Shown here: piece by piece, positions 1-8,190 of the stretch
Layout: the number at the start of each line of letters is the position of its first letter
Numbering within the stretch: position 1 is the first letter of the stretch
Source: Alkalibacillus almallahensis
GTDB taxonomy: Bacteria; Bacillota; Bacilli; Bacillales; Alkalibacillaceae
DNA: 33,213 nt
Assembly (NCBI RefSeq): GCF_011761495.1
Contig: NZ_JAASRU010000019.1
Coordinates: forward strand, 1-33,213
Direction: 5' to 3'
Notes under the pieces: generated by a model
What the model was told of the DNA's origin: nothing
Database searches by the model: none
The model's input: only the letters and a program-made list of their open reading frames with translations
Made by a program: the position numbers and the translations under genes

Positions 1-102
1 GACTTTCTCGACAGCCTGAAAAAATCGTGGAAGACATCAAAATTGATGTCTTCCACGATTTTTCATTTCAATCACTGGGTTTTGTCCCAGCCTCTTTTAC
101 AT
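1..102 (-). repeat. Right part of a dispersed Firmicutes-type intergenic repeat
   Basis: Read on the minus strand, GAGGCTGGGACAAAACCC (77-94) is followed by a long hairpin and then CAGGCTGTCGAGAAAGTC (1-18), where the window ends. From memory, GAGGCTGGGACAAAACC-type and CTTTCTCGACAGCCTG-type strings recur between genes in Staphylococcus, Lactobacillus and Bacillaceae genomes. That recollection could not be checked here. The short stem CTGGG/CCCAG at 75-90 begins just past the stop codon of the ABC membrane gene. The element probably continues left of the window. Confidence 0.45.
20..63 (-). terminator. Perfect 21-bp hairpin, terminator of the GntR-ABC operon
   Basis: The arms at 20-40 and 43-63 are perfect reverse complements of 21 nt with a 2-nt centre. 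The minus-strand 3' arm ends in TTTTT, so it can stop the minus-strand operon ending at 97. The AAAAA/TTTTT ends make it potentially bidirectional. A stem this long and perfect is unusual for a plain terminator and lies inside the repeat at 1-102. Confidence 0.7.
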
Positions 103-816
103 TTTAATCACAATATCTTTCGTCAATCGTCGGTTAATCCAAGCAAGTAATAGAATTAATCCAACTGCAATAGCTGTGACGATCGGTAAGGAAAGGTCAC
201 TAGGCTCAGAGGCTAACCCAAAGAAGACGTATTTTTCATCGTCCCATAAAGCTTCTGTCATCATCCCAACGTAAATGGCGACACCGATAAAGACGAGGCC
301 GATCATCCAATTGTAACGATAAAAGCCAATGGTAATAAACCAACCGAACATAAAGTGGATCATGAGCGTTAAGATGTATTCAAAGCTGATTATGGCAGCA
401 CTTCCAAGTGATAAAGTAGCGACATCAATGGTTAGTGGTACCCACGGAATGATGAGCATTTCGAGTAAATTTAATAGAATGAAAGCGATGGGTAACGTCA
501 AAGCTAACCCAATACCCGACATCAATGTTCCAAAATAGTACTCCCATCTGGTGATGCCATTTTGACCGAAATAGCTGAGGAAGACGAAAACGGACATCAA
601 CCCGATTATGAGCATAAATACCGTTGAAGCTTCAGCCATGAATTCCAATAATGTCATTTCGGCGATTTCATTTAGTTGATCATCCACTCGGTCTGCGACT
701 ACAAGTAATACGCCCCGCACGAGCACGCCACCAATGATGATAAACCACAGCGCCCACTTCAGTTGTTCGACATATTGACCGCCTGCGACCATCCATTTTC
801 TATCGGTTGTTTGCAT
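97..816 (-). CDS. ABC-2 type membrane protein of a GntR-regulated exporter
   Basis: This 239-residue protein is almost entirely hydrophobic. It has about six membrane segments, the first at roughly residues 20-40 and the last at about 213-228, and ends in a basic tail (INRRLTKDIVIKM). It lacks an ATPase domain and overlaps the 3' end of the preceding ABC ATPase gene by 17 bp, so it is most likely the membrane half of that transporter. AAAGAGGTGG lies a few bases before the ATG. The layout GntR regulator - ATPase - membrane protein is like the B. subtilis ytr and yhc loci, which respond to cell-envelope stress. The substrate is unknown, and sequence similarity alone does not name a family for this subunit. 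Confidence 0.75.
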   Translation of the reverse strand: MQTTDRKWMVAGGQYVEQLKWALWFIIIGGVLVRGVLLVVADRVDDQLNEIAEMTLLEFMAEASTVFMLIIGLMSVFVFLSYFGQNGITRWEYYFGTLMSGIGLALTLPIAFILLNLLEMLIIPWVPLTIDVATLSLGSAAIISFEYILTLMIHFMFGWFITIGFYRYNWMIGLVFIGVAIYVGMMTEALWDDEKYVFFGLASEPSDLSLPIVTAIAVGLILLLAWINRRLTKDIVIKM

Positions 817-1690
817 GACTGTCCACCTCTTTCGTTAAATGTATAAATAGATCTTGTAAAGCTGGTTGTTGCGTTTCAAGGCCGAGCTCACGTGCCTTTT
901 GCTGTAATGAGTCTGCTTGTTCCGTTAAGATTAGAGCTGATTTTGTTTGGCCGAGCGTTTCTTCGTTTAAGACTTGATAACCTGTCGTGAAATCATCAAC
1001 TTGTTCTGCAGCCCCCGTGATCTGAACGGCTCCCGACATTAACGATTCATAGTCATCTGCTAGTAACATTTCGCCGTTTTGAATCATCACGACTTCATCG
1101 AATAAATGATCCATTTCTGAGACGAGATGCGTGGATAAAATGAAAATTCTTGGATGCTCCGTTTGCTCGTTTAAAATTTCCCGGTAAAATAAATCGCGCG
1201 TGGGGGCGTCCATCCCTAAATAAGACTCATCAAAAATCGTAATCGGGCAACGGCTCGCTAAGCCAACTGTCACGTTAAAGGCTGATTGCATTCCGGTTGA
1301 TAGTTTTTGAAGCGGTTTTTTCAGTGGTAAGTTAAATCGATTAACGAGCTCCATTGCGTAATCATAATCAAAATTCGGCCGGAAAAATGGGATATCTTTG
1401 AGTAGACTTTCAACTTTTTCTGTTTCTTCTTTGTAATCCTTATCATAGGAAAAACAAATTTGCTGCATGGCATTTGGATTTTCAAAAATCGTTTCATTAT
1501 TTAATGTGATTTGTCCATTAGTAACGGGCCTGAAAGCAGCTAATAGTGATAATAATGACGTTTTCCCAGCGCCGTTTCGGCCTAATAATCCGTATATTTT
1601 TCCATCTTCTAAGTCTAGATTAATATTTTTTAAAATCGAGTCATTCTTAATCTCGAGTGATACATCATTGAATTGTACGTGGTTAGACAT
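800..1690 (-). CDS. ABC transporter ATP-binding protein (YtrB/BcrA-like)
   Basis: A 296-residue cytoplasmic ATPase. The Walker A motif GRNGAGKT is at residues 37-44, the signature is LSTGMQSAF near 130, and Walker B is ITIFDES followed by a D-loop (LGMD) near 150-160. The switch histidine is in ILSTHLVSEMDHL. The signature has T where most families have the second G-like position (LSGGQ), as is common in the YtrB/YhcG/BcrA group. The C-terminal ~80 residues beyond the ATPase core are typical of drug or antimicrobial-peptide exporters. Its ATG shares one base with the stop codon of the GntR gene (TAATG), so the two are translationally coupled. AAGGAGGGG inside the end of the GntR gene serves as ribosome binding site. 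Confidence 0.88.
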   Translation of the reverse strand: MSNHVQFNDVSLEIKNDSILKNINLDLEDGKIYGLLGRNGAGKTSLLSLLAAFRPVTNGQITLNNETIFENPNAMQQICFSYDKDYKEETEKVESLLKDIPFFRPNFDYDYAMELVNRFNLPLKKPLQKLSTGMQSAFNVTVGLASRCPITIFDESYLGMDAPTRDLFYREILNEQTEHPRIFILSTHLVSEMDHLFDEVVMIQNGEMLLADDYESLMSGAVQITGAAEQVDDFTTGYQVLNEETLGQTKSALILTEQADSLQQKARELGLETQQPALQDLFIHLTKEVDSHANNR

Positions 1691-2064
1691 TATTGTCCCC
1701 TCCTTTTGGTGTCTTGAATGATTTGTGTAAGTTCTTCTTCTGACATGTTTAATTTCTCAGCTTCTGCTAATAAATCGCGGACGTAGCGCTCAACGAATGA
1801 TGCCTTGCGCTGCTCGATTAATTTGGCTTTGGCCCCCTCTGCAACAAACATCCCAACACCTCGCTTTTTGTATAAAATGCCTTCTTCGACTAGCTGATTA
1901 ATCCCTTTAGAAACGGTTAAATGATTAACTTTATAAAAATTGACTAACTGATTCGTTGAAGGAGCTTGCTCGCCTTCAGGTAATTGATCGTTTAATATTT
2001 GGTCTTCGATGATTTCGCGGATCTGTTGAAAAATGGGACGATCATCTCGAAAGGATCCCGTCAT
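1690..2064 (-). CDS. GntR-family repressor, YtrA type
   Basis: A 124-residue protein made of an N-terminal GntR winged helix (residues ~8-75; motifs PIFQQIREIIEDQIL, LPSTNQ-like APSTNQLV, and NHLTVSKGINQLVEEGILYKKRGVGMFV) followed by a short helical tail of ~45 residues. The lack of a large effector domain is the hallmark of the YtrA subfamily, whose members usually repress the ABC transporter operon they head. It is the first gene of this operon. A 22-bp palindrome overlapping the predicted -10 box upstream fits autorepression. The inducer cannot be read from sequence; cell-wall-active compounds induce the B. subtilis relatives. Confidence 0.88.
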   Translation of the reverse strand: MTGSFRDDRPIFQQIREIIEDQILNDQLPEGEQAPSTNQLVNFYKVNHLTVSKGINQLVEEGILYKKRGVGMFVAEGAKAKLIEQRKASFVERYVRDLLAEAEKLNMSEEELTQIIQDTKRRGQ

Positions 2065-2109
2065 TTGGCTGTCACCACCTTTATTTTTGTGCGGTTTGGG
2101 TTATGGTTA

Positions 2110-2154
2110 TATAGTTATGTATATAAGTATATGTGATGAATTTGGAAATTGCAA
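2110..2154 (-). promoter_or_regulatory. Promoter and palindromic operator of the GntR-ABC operon
   Basis: On the minus strand TTGCAA (2149-2154) and TATACT (2126-2131) are separated by exactly 17 bp, a good sigma-A promoter. A 22-bp imperfect palindrome of the form TATAnTTATnTAnATAAnTATA (2110-2131) covers the -10 box and the likely start site. This is where a YtrA-type repressor would be expected to bind. The assignment of repressor to site is inference. Confidence 0.6.
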
Positions 2155-2557
2155 GTTGATTTTTAAAATTGATGACTGTTTGATAGTAATCGTCTTTTTA
2201 TTAGAAGTTTACGTTACAATTTTTTTAGTTCATTATTGGTAGGAAGAGAGGGGGACTACACAACGATAGACTTCTGACTGATTCTAAGTCTGTATAAAGC
2301 TTTTGTGCTAAATTGTTTTAATGAAAAACTTTAAATCTTTATGGCTTTGAGATTTTTTCTGTATAATCGTATTTAAGTGCAATTCCTTCAATAAAGAGTA
2401 ATTTCATTTACAGCTTCAAGTAGTAGATTTAGAAACGTTGTGTAAGAGATGCCTAATACAAATAGTACTGAAATTTTTAAATTCATGTATTATTAATTTA
2501 GTAAATGAGTAATCTAGTTCCACTATGAACTTACAATGCAGAATGGGGGGTGCGTTT
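2155..2557. other. AT-rich gap without a recognisable gene
   Basis: About 400 bp between the GntR promoter and the AEC carrier gene. No open frame here has both a ribosome binding site and a recognisable product, and no repeat array or strong hairpin was seen. TATAAT at 2362-2367 is a possible -10 for the downstream gene, but the matching -35 (TTTATG, 18 bp away) is weak. The long AT-rich leader leaves room for regulation that I cannot resolve. Confidence 0.4.
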
Positions 2558-3454
2558 ATGGGGGTGTTTTTAGAAGTTGTTTTACCGATCATTAGTGTAT
2601 TTATTATAGGTTATTTGTTACAAAAATGGCGGAAGCTTGATGTAAAATCAGTATCGGCTGTTACTATTTATCTCTTTATTCCGTTTCTTGTTTTTGATGC
2701 GTTTTATTATGAAGAATTCAGCAATGATTTTGGGATTATTATCATTAGTTGTTTCGTATTGTTATTTGCCACCATCGCACTTATTAAATTTCTTAAATTG
2801 CTTTTTAAGTGGGATCGTATGGAAGAAAGCGGGATAATTTTATCTTCATCTTTCATGAATGCGGGAAATTATGGTGCGCCGATTATTATGTTTGCACTTA
2901 ATGAAGAGGCATTTAATTACGCCATTATTTTTATGGCGATTCAAACGATCATTATGAATGTGTTTGGTGTCTATTATGCATCGCGTGGTGGTTATGAGGT
3001 CCGTTATGCGATTTTTGCGGTATTTAAGATGCCTGCCACTTATGCTATATTGCTCGGAATCAGTTTGAATTTATTAGATGTTAACTTACATACACGTGTT
3101 CTGGACATGGTAGACTTCATGTCAGCTGTTGCTTTACCTCTTATGATGGTTGTCTTAGGTATGCAACTTGCGAATATTTCGTTTGAAAAGTTTGAAGCCG
3201 GGAAGGTAATGGCTGGTACAATCGTGAAGCTTATTGTGATGCCGATTATGGCTTGGGGATTAGTAACATTGCTCCCTGTTTCGGATTTATTAGGAAAGGT
3301 TATTATATTACAGTCAGCTATGCCTGCCGCTGCCACAACTACTATGTTTGCACTTGAATTCAAAGCAAAGCCAGACTTGGTATCGAGTGTCACATTGGTC
3401 ACGACCGTTTTAAGTGTTGTAACGATTTCAATTTTATTAGTTATTTTAGTATAA
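2558..3454 (+). CDS. AEC (auxin efflux carrier) family transporter
   Basis: A 298-residue membrane protein with about ten hydrophobic segments in the two-halves layout of the AEC family. Typical features are an N-terminal segment (VLPIISVFIIGYLLQKW), the mid-protein stretch SSSFMNAGNYGAPI with the conserved N-G-N-G-like turn, and a C-terminal stretch with AMPAAATTTMFA. Bacterial members export or import small organic acids or amino acids such as malate; the substrate here is unknown. I chose ATG 2558 because GGGGGG (2545-2550) sits 7 nt before it. An in-frame ATG at 2525 would add 11 residues but lacks a binding site. The gene stands alone, with a long AT-rich leader before it. Confidence 0.85.
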   Translation: MGVFLEVVLPIISVFIIGYLLQKWRKLDVKSVSAVTIYLFIPFLVFDAFYYEEFSNDFGIIIISCFVLLFATIALIKFLKLLFKWDRMEESGIILSSSFMNAGNYGAPIIMFALNEEAFNYAIIFMAIQTIIMNVFGVYYASRGGYEVRYAIFAVFKMPATYAILLGISLNLLDVNLHTRVLDMVDFMSAVALPLMMVVLGMQLANISFEKFEAGKVMAGTIVKLIVMPIMAWGLVTLLPVSDLLGKVIILQSAMPAAATTTMFALEFKAKPDLVSSVTLVTTVLSVVTISILLVILV

Positions 3455-3563
3455 CTGACGTGTTTAACCTTTTAACGATACAAATGAATTTTGAACAGTG
3501 TTATGTGAAGTATGTTTGGCTCTGGGGCGAATCGAAAATAATAAGTAGAAATTTAGACTAAAA

Positions 3564-3600
3564 AAGGTAACAGGTTGTGAATTTCTCAACCTGTTACCTT
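3564..3600 (-). terminator. Terminator of the four-carbon sugar-acid operon
   Basis: The arms AAGGTAACAGGTTG (3564-3577) and its reverse complement (3587-3600) flank a 9-nt loop. On the minus strand the stem is followed by a run of T (the A-run at 3559-3565 on plus), fitting termination after the GntP gene that ends at 3616. There is no T-run on the plus side. Confidence 0.85.
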
Positions 3601-3615
3601 AGGTCAACATAAATT

Positions 3616-4980
3616 TTATACAAACATATTGGCAACTAATAAACCAACAAGCGCTGTTAACCAAGCTAGTGTAGTAGGTATGGACCATGTAATAATTTGT
3701 TCTTTAACGTTTCTAATACCTAGCATACGGTTGACGATCCAGAAGAAACTGTCGTTGAAGTAAGAGAATACTAGTGAACCTGATGTGGCTGCAATCGCTG
3801 CTAATCCTAAATTAACATCTAATCCTGTTAAAATAGGGGCTGTAATTGATGCAGCTGTAATCATGGCAACTGTACCACTACCTTGCGCGATTCGAACTAA
3901 ACTAGATACGATAAACGGTAGTAGAATTAACGGAATGGATAAATCTACTATTTGTTCAGCGATATAATCACCAGCACCACTTTCTTGTAAAACAGTACCT
4001 AAGGCACCGCCACCACCAGTAACTAATAAGATGATTCCAGATTGTTTAATGCCTTCTTCCATCTTGTCTAATGATTCTTGTTTAGAAAGATGACGAGTTA
4101 AGACTAGGATTCCGTAAATAAGACCAAGTCCAACTGCTATAACTGGTGAACCTAAGAATAATAGGTAATCATAAATGCCGCCAGTTCGTTCTAAGGCTGA
4201 GATAATCGTATTAGCGAAAATTAGCACAATTGGAATTAAAATCGGCATACTTGAATGAAAGAGTGATGGTAAATTTTTCTGTTCGACCATTTCATAATAT
4301 TCTTCTAAATTCTGTGGTTGTTCAGGACGAATCCAGTCAAGGCCTTCCTCATCTGGCAATTGATAGATTCGTTTGCCTAACCACTTTGCATAAAAAACGC
4401 CAACCATAATGATAGGTACTGAGAATAGTAGACCCCAAAGGATCATGATTCCAACATCAACACCGAAAATGCCTGCAACACCTAATGGACCAGGTGTAGG
4501 AGGGACTAAGGAGTGTGTTGTGACAAGTCCGATTGCAAGTGCGACACCAATGGCAAGAACTGATTTGCCAGTATTTCTGGAAACCGCTTTCACGATTGAT
4601 GTAAGAATAACGAAGGCTGAATCAACAAAGATTGGAATCGAGACAATGTAACCTGTTAGGGCCATTGCCCATTCTTCGTTTCGCTTACCAACCATTCGGA
4701 TAAATGTGTAAGCTAGCCGCTCAGAAGCGCCAGCAACTTCTAAAATACGTCCGAGCATGACCCCGAAACCGATTACAATACCAATGCTTCCTAACGTACC
4801 ACCGAAGCCGCTTGTAATTGCATCAGCAACAGCTGGAGGTGCCATACCTCCAACTAGACCAACAATTGCTGCTGCAATAATAAGGGCAGGGAACGTGTGA
4901 ATTCTTGTTTTAACAACTAAAAATACTAGAAAGGCAACACCAATGATGAGCCCTAATACTGATTGTGCTCCCAAAATCAT
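3616..4980 (-). CDS. GntP-family sugar-acid permease
   Basis: A 454-residue membrane protein of the gluconate:H+ symporter (GntP) family, with 12 or more hydrophobic segments. Family motifs include GGMAPPAVADAITSGFGGTLGSIG near residues 44-67 (shown in part), HSLVPPTPGPLGVAGIFGVD around 156-175, and near the C terminus AQGSGTVAMITAA and FSYFNDSFFWIVNR. It is the last gene of an operon with a DUF1537 kinase and a PdxA2-like dehydrogenase, so a four-carbon sugar acid such as threonate or erythronate is a likelier substrate than gluconate. The binding site AAAGGGGAGA almost touches the annotated ATG. A TTG two codons later would have more usual spacing, so the start is slightly uncertain. Confidence 0.9.
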   Translation of the reverse strand: MILGAQSVLGLIIGVAFLVFLVVKTRIHTFPALIIAAAIVGLVGGMAPPAVADAITSGFGGTLGSIGIVIGFGVMLGRILEVAGASERLAYTFIRMVGKRNEEWAMALTGYIVSIPIFVDSAFVILTSIVKAVSRNTGKSVLAIGVALAIGLVTTHSLVPPTPGPLGVAGIFGVDVGIMILWGLLFSVPIIMVGVFYAKWLGKRIYQLPDEEGLDWIRPEQPQNLEEYYEMVEQKNLPSLFHSSMPILIPIVLIFANTIISALERTGGIYDYLLFLGSPVIAVGLGLIYGILVLTRHLSKQESLDKMEEGIKQSGIILLVTGGGGALGTVLQESGAGDYIAEQIVDLSIPLILLPFIVSSLVRIAQGSGTVAMITAASITAPILTGLDVNLGLAAIAATSGSLVFSYFNDSFFWIVNRMLGIRNVKEQIITWSIPTTLAWLTALVGLLVANMFV

Positions 4981-4995
4981 TCTCCCCTTTGCTTA

Positions 4996-6000
4996 TTATT
5001 GATTATTGAAATAAGGTGTATATTTTGCACAAGCTAGAATTGCTTCTACCATGCTGACTTCACTTGCAATATTCTGTCCAGCAATGTCATAAGCTGTGCC
5101 ATGGTCCACAGAAGTTCTTAAGAATGGCAAGCCATTCGTAATTGATACTGTCCGTTCAAAATCAGTCATCTTTGCTGCAATATGACCTTGATCGTGATAG
5201 AGAGATAAGACAGCATCATATTTACCGTGTAATGCTTGATGGAACACTGAGTCAGCTGGAACTGGACCAGCTACATTTAAGCCATCATTTTTAGCTCGTT
5301 CGATTCCTGGTGTTAGCTCTTTGCCTTCTTCATCACCAAATAATCCATTTTCTCCTGCGTGAGGATTTAATCCCGCAACTGCAACGGATGGATTCTCGAT
5401 TCCTAGTAAGTTTAAGGCGCTGTTGCAACGATGAAGATAGGAATAAACACGTTCTTCGGTCATTTGACCAATCGCGTCTTTCAACGATAAGTGACGTGTT
5501 AAGAAGAAAATTCTAAGTCCTAATACTTCAAACATTGTCATTGGGTCTTCGCTGTTAGTATAAGCTGATAGCATTGCTGTGTGGTCGATGTGTGGGACTT
5601 CACCAGCTTGTAGAGATTCTTTATTAATAGGTGTTGTCGCCATAGAATCTGCTTCTCCGTTTTGGATTAATTCAATTGTGTATTTAATATAATCATGTGA
5701 TGCTCGACCACTCATGCCATTGACTTTTCCAAACTCGAATTGATCCATGTCGATGTTGTCGATATGAATTAAATCGATCGCTCCGTAGTCGTAATTAGCC
5801 TCGTGTACTGCTTGGATTGTGTTGATGGATAAATCTACGTTCGTAATCTTAATAGCTTGTTCCATGATCTGTTGGTTTCCAACGACAATTGGTTTTGATA
5901 AACTGTAGATTTCTTGCTTATCTAATGATTTCGCAACAATTTCAGGTCCGATGCCTGAAGGATCTCCCATTGGAATTAAAATAATTGGTTTAGTTTGCAT
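4996..6000 (-). CDS. pdxA2: PdxA2-like 4-phospho-D-threonate/erythronate dehydrogenase
   Basis: A 334-residue NAD-dependent, metal-dependent dehydrogenase of the PdxA family. Motifs are PMGDPSGIGPEIV near the N terminus, the metal ligand region IDHTAMLSAYT, NPHAGENGLFGDEEG, LYHDQGHIAAKM and TSVDHGTAYDIAG. ATG 6000 was chosen because AAAAGGAG lies 8 nt upstream; the longer frame starting at 6072 would overlap the kinase by 83 bp. True PdxA makes vitamin B6, but PdxA2 members beside DUF1537 kinases oxidise and decarboxylate 4-phospho-D-threonate or -erythronate to dihydroxyacetone phosphate (established for DUF1537 pathways). Its position between such a kinase and a GntP permease supports the catabolic role. 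It overlaps the kinase gene by 11 bp. Confidence 0.88.
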   Translation of the reverse strand: MQTKPIILIPMGDPSGIGPEIVAKSLDKQEIYSLSKPIVVGNQQIMEQAIKITNVDLSINTIQAVHEANYDYGAIDLIHIDNIDMDQFEFGKVNGMSGRASHDYIKYTIELIQNGEADSMATTPINKESLQAGEVPHIDHTAMLSAYTNSEDPMTMFEVLGLRIFFLTRHLSLKDAIGQMTEERVYSYLHRCNSALNLLGIENPSVAVAGLNPHAGENGLFGDEEGKELTPGIERAKNDGLNVAGPVPADSVFHQALHGKYDAVLSLYHDQGHIAAKMTDFERTVSITNGLPFLRTSVDHGTAYDIAGQNIASEVSMVEAILACAKYTPYFNNQ

Positions 6001-7300
6001 TGTTGATAACTCCTTTTGAATTGATAGTTTGTAAGTATTTAATAGATTCGACAATCGCTTTCTTATCGCCAATTAACCCGCCTTTTGTCACTATGGAAGT
6101 GTTAGCTAGTTCTCCTCCAATAAGCTTTCCATATGAAGCAAGGGGAAGGACTTCACCTTCTAGTTTGATGCCTTCTGCTTTAGCAATGTGACAAATAGAT
6201 GCTGTTAGGTCACCACCACTAAAGTAAAAGCCTCCTAGTCTATAAGGTTGGTTGGCCAAATCATAAGTGATAGCAGCTAACCCGTCTGTTATTTGTTTGG
6301 CCAGTTTTTCTTTTGAGACTTTTTCGGTTGTTGCTAATTTATTCAAATCTAATACCGTCTGGCTTGGTTCGTTGGTCGTAATTAGGATAAAGTTCTCTTG
6401 GGCAATTCTATCTTTTGCAACGTCGATCGCTCGATTAACTTCTTCCTGCCATGAATCAGTGAAACTAGCTAATTTTGCTGGGTCAACATATACGGGTTTA
6501 GCATCGTATTTGCCTGTAAAATATTGAATTTGATTTTGAGTAACGGGCGTTACGCTACCGATTGTTAAAATGTACTTATTCTCTTCTTGTTGTTGATGGA
6601 GGACCTCGTTCGCAAAGGCAGACGTGAAAGGACCAGGATCAACTGTTAATACGGGATTGTTCAATTGAGCGCTGGCTTGAGCTACGTTTTCTATCTCTTC
6701 ATCAGTAACCGCATCAATCGTAATGATTTTGAAACCTTGGTCTGCCTTTGATTGAATGGCCTGTTTAATAGATTGATTACCTTTTAGAACATCGCATAAT
6801 TCGATCGTAGCGACATCATACATGGATTGTACTTCGACTAGCTCGTTGACTTTTGATGTATGAATAGGTTTTACAGGATCTTGAGCGACTTCCGTTTCTT
6901 CTAAAGGCACGCCGTTAACAAGGAGATATCCACCAACAGATACACGTTCTGACTTAGGATAAGAAGGTACGACGATGGCAACGGTTTCATGATCTAAATA
7001 GTCGAGCATAGCATCAATTTCAGCCCCTAAGTTCCCTCTAAGCGTTGAATCAATGCGTTTACTATAAAGAGTGGGGGATAAATTTGTGTCCTCGATTGTC
7101 TCCATAATGGATTTTACTTTTTCGTTGGCGACTATACTTTCGTCGTAACGACTATCTGTATCGAAGCACAGAGCATCATATTGATCGTTGGGCAACGTTT
7201 GATTACTAACAACTGTTGCCGTACTTAAACCAATTTGGTCTAATTTAACTCCAGTTGCGTTAGCCCCTGTTAAATCATCAGCTATTACTACTAACTCCAT
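5990..7300 (-). CDS. dtnK: DUF1537 four-carbon acid sugar kinase (D-threonate kinase-like)
   Basis: A 436-residue cytoplasmic kinase. The N-terminal substrate domain opens with VVIADDLTGANATGVKLDQIG (partial motif ADDLTGA) and contains SKRIDSTLRGNLGAEIDAML near 80-100. The C-terminal nucleotide-binding domain carries GGFYFSGGDLTASICHIA and ASYGKLIGGELANTSIVTKGG-like segments (given in part), about residues 355-410. Family members phosphorylate D-threonate, L-threonate or D-erythronate at O4. The adjoining PdxA2 homologue argues for D-threonate or D-erythronate, but the exact isomer cannot be read from sequence. The gene lies 6 bp after the DeoR gene and overlaps the PdxA2 gene, so the operon is tight. 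Confidence 0.87.
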   Translation of the reverse strand: MELVVIADDLTGANATGVKLDQIGLSTATVVSNQTLPNDQYDALCFDTDSRYDESIVANEKVKSIMETIEDTNLSPTLYSKRIDSTLRGNLGAEIDAMLDYLDHETVAIVVPSYPKSERVSVGGYLLVNGVPLEETEVAQDPVKPIHTSKVNELVEVQSMYDVATIELCDVLKGNQSIKQAIQSKADQGFKIITIDAVTDEEIENVAQASAQLNNPVLTVDPGPFTSAFANEVLHQQQEENKYILTIGSVTPVTQNQIQYFTGKYDAKPVYVDPAKLASFTDSWQEEVNRAIDVAKDRIAQENFILITTNEPSQTVLDLNKLATTEKVSKEKLAKQITDGLAAITYDLANQPYRLGGFYFSGGDLTASICHIAKAEGIKLEGEVLPLASYGKLIGGELANTSIVTKGGLIGDKKAIVESIKYLQTINSKGVINNAN

Positions 7301-7306
7301 TATTCA

Positions 7307-8074
7307 TCATTCCTTTTGGCTATTCGCGATGTGTAAATCGGTTAAAGAAGATAATTTTTCATTTGTGAAGTGATCGATGCCTTCGTCTGTAATGACACCA
7401 GTAATATAATTGAGTGAGCTTACGTGTGCAAATGCTCGCTTGTTGAACTTGCTATGGTCGATTAACGTCCACACTTTTAAAGCAGATTCAATCATCAATT
7501 GTTTCTGTTGAGCTTTTTCAAGTGTTGGTACCGAGATGCCTTTGTCTAAGTCCAAAGCATTCGCACCTAAAAATAGTAAGTCAACATCGATACTTCGGTA
7601 GAAATCCATTACTTGATTGCCGATTAAAGTTCCAACTTTTGATTGAATATTTCCTCCTGTCAGAATCACCTCAGAATTAGAATCTAGTAATTCATGTGCG
7701 ATTTTCACATCATTTGTCACAATGGTAAGGTCATCACGATACTTAATCAGTTTTGCTAATTCTAAAGTGGTGGTACCTGAGTCTAAAATGATCTTGGCAT
7801 TAGGAAATACAAACTTCATCGCGTATTGTGCAATGTCTCGTTTTTCATCTATATATTTCGTTTCTTTAACAGTCAGAGGATCCTCTAATGTTAATGAAGT
7901 TGAGACAGCACCTCCATGAGTTCTGACGAGCTTGCCTTCGTCTTCGAGAGCTGCTAAGTCACGTCTGACCGTCATTGATGAAACAGAGAATTGTGATACT
8001 AGCTCATCAATGGTTATTTTTCCATTCGTTTTAATGAGCTCATAAATCATATTCTGTCTTTCCAATTGCAACAT
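7307..8074 (-). CDS. DeoR-family regulator of the sugar-acid operon
   Basis: A 255-residue repressor. The N-terminal DeoR helix-turn-helix occupies residues 1-57 (ERQNMIYELIKTNGKITIDEL, with SSMTVRRDLAALEDEGKLVRTHGG). The C-terminal DeoR-C sugar-phosphate sensor domain has DSGTTTLELAKLI at 98-110, TNDVKIAHELL and a G-rich ILTGGNIQ segment. It is the promoter-proximal gene of the operon and probably senses a phosphorylated intermediate of the pathway. Its own promoter, two 10-bp direct-repeat clusters and a palindrome lie just upstream. AGAAAGGA lies about 9 nt before the ATG. Confidence 0.9.
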   Translation of the reverse strand: MLQLERQNMIYELIKTNGKITIDELVSQFSVSSMTVRRDLAALEDEGKLVRTHGGAVSTSLTLEDPLTVKETKYIDEKRDIAQYAMKFVFPNAKIILDSGTTTLELAKLIKYRDDLTIVTNDVKIAHELLDSNSEVILTGGNIQSKVGTLIGNQVMDFYRSIDVDLLFLGANALDLDKGISVPTLEKAQQKQLMIESALKVWTLIDHSKFNKRAFAHVSSLNYITGVITDEGIDHFTNEKLSSLTDLHIANSQKE

Positions 8075-8100
8075 AGTTAAAGGTCCTTTCTGTTTAAAAC

Positions 8101-8129
8101 AAACATTTATATGTTTATTTACGTTTGAT
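8101..8129. promoter_or_regulatory. Putative DeoR operator, proximal cluster
   Basis: AAACAT-TTAT-ATGTTT (8101-8116) is a perfect palindrome. It is continued by two 10-mers in register, TATGTTTATT (8110-8119) and TACGTTTGAT (8120-8129). The cluster lies just downstream of the -10 box of the DeoR promoter, a position suited to repression. Arrays of TGTTT-like half-sites are common for DeoR-family proteins; the link to this DeoR is inference. Confidence 0.5.
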
Positions 8130-8156
8130 TATAATCGGAAATGTTAGCGATTTCAA
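8128..8156 (-). promoter_or_regulatory. Promoter of the DeoR sugar-acid operon
   Basis: On the minus strand TTGAAA (8151-8156) and a perfect TATAAT (8128-8133) are 17 bp apart. The start site should fall inside the palindrome and half-site cluster at 8101-8129. Confidence 0.65.
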
Positions 8157-8190
8157 TAGAAAATTAAAATTTTGATGAATATTCGGTTTT

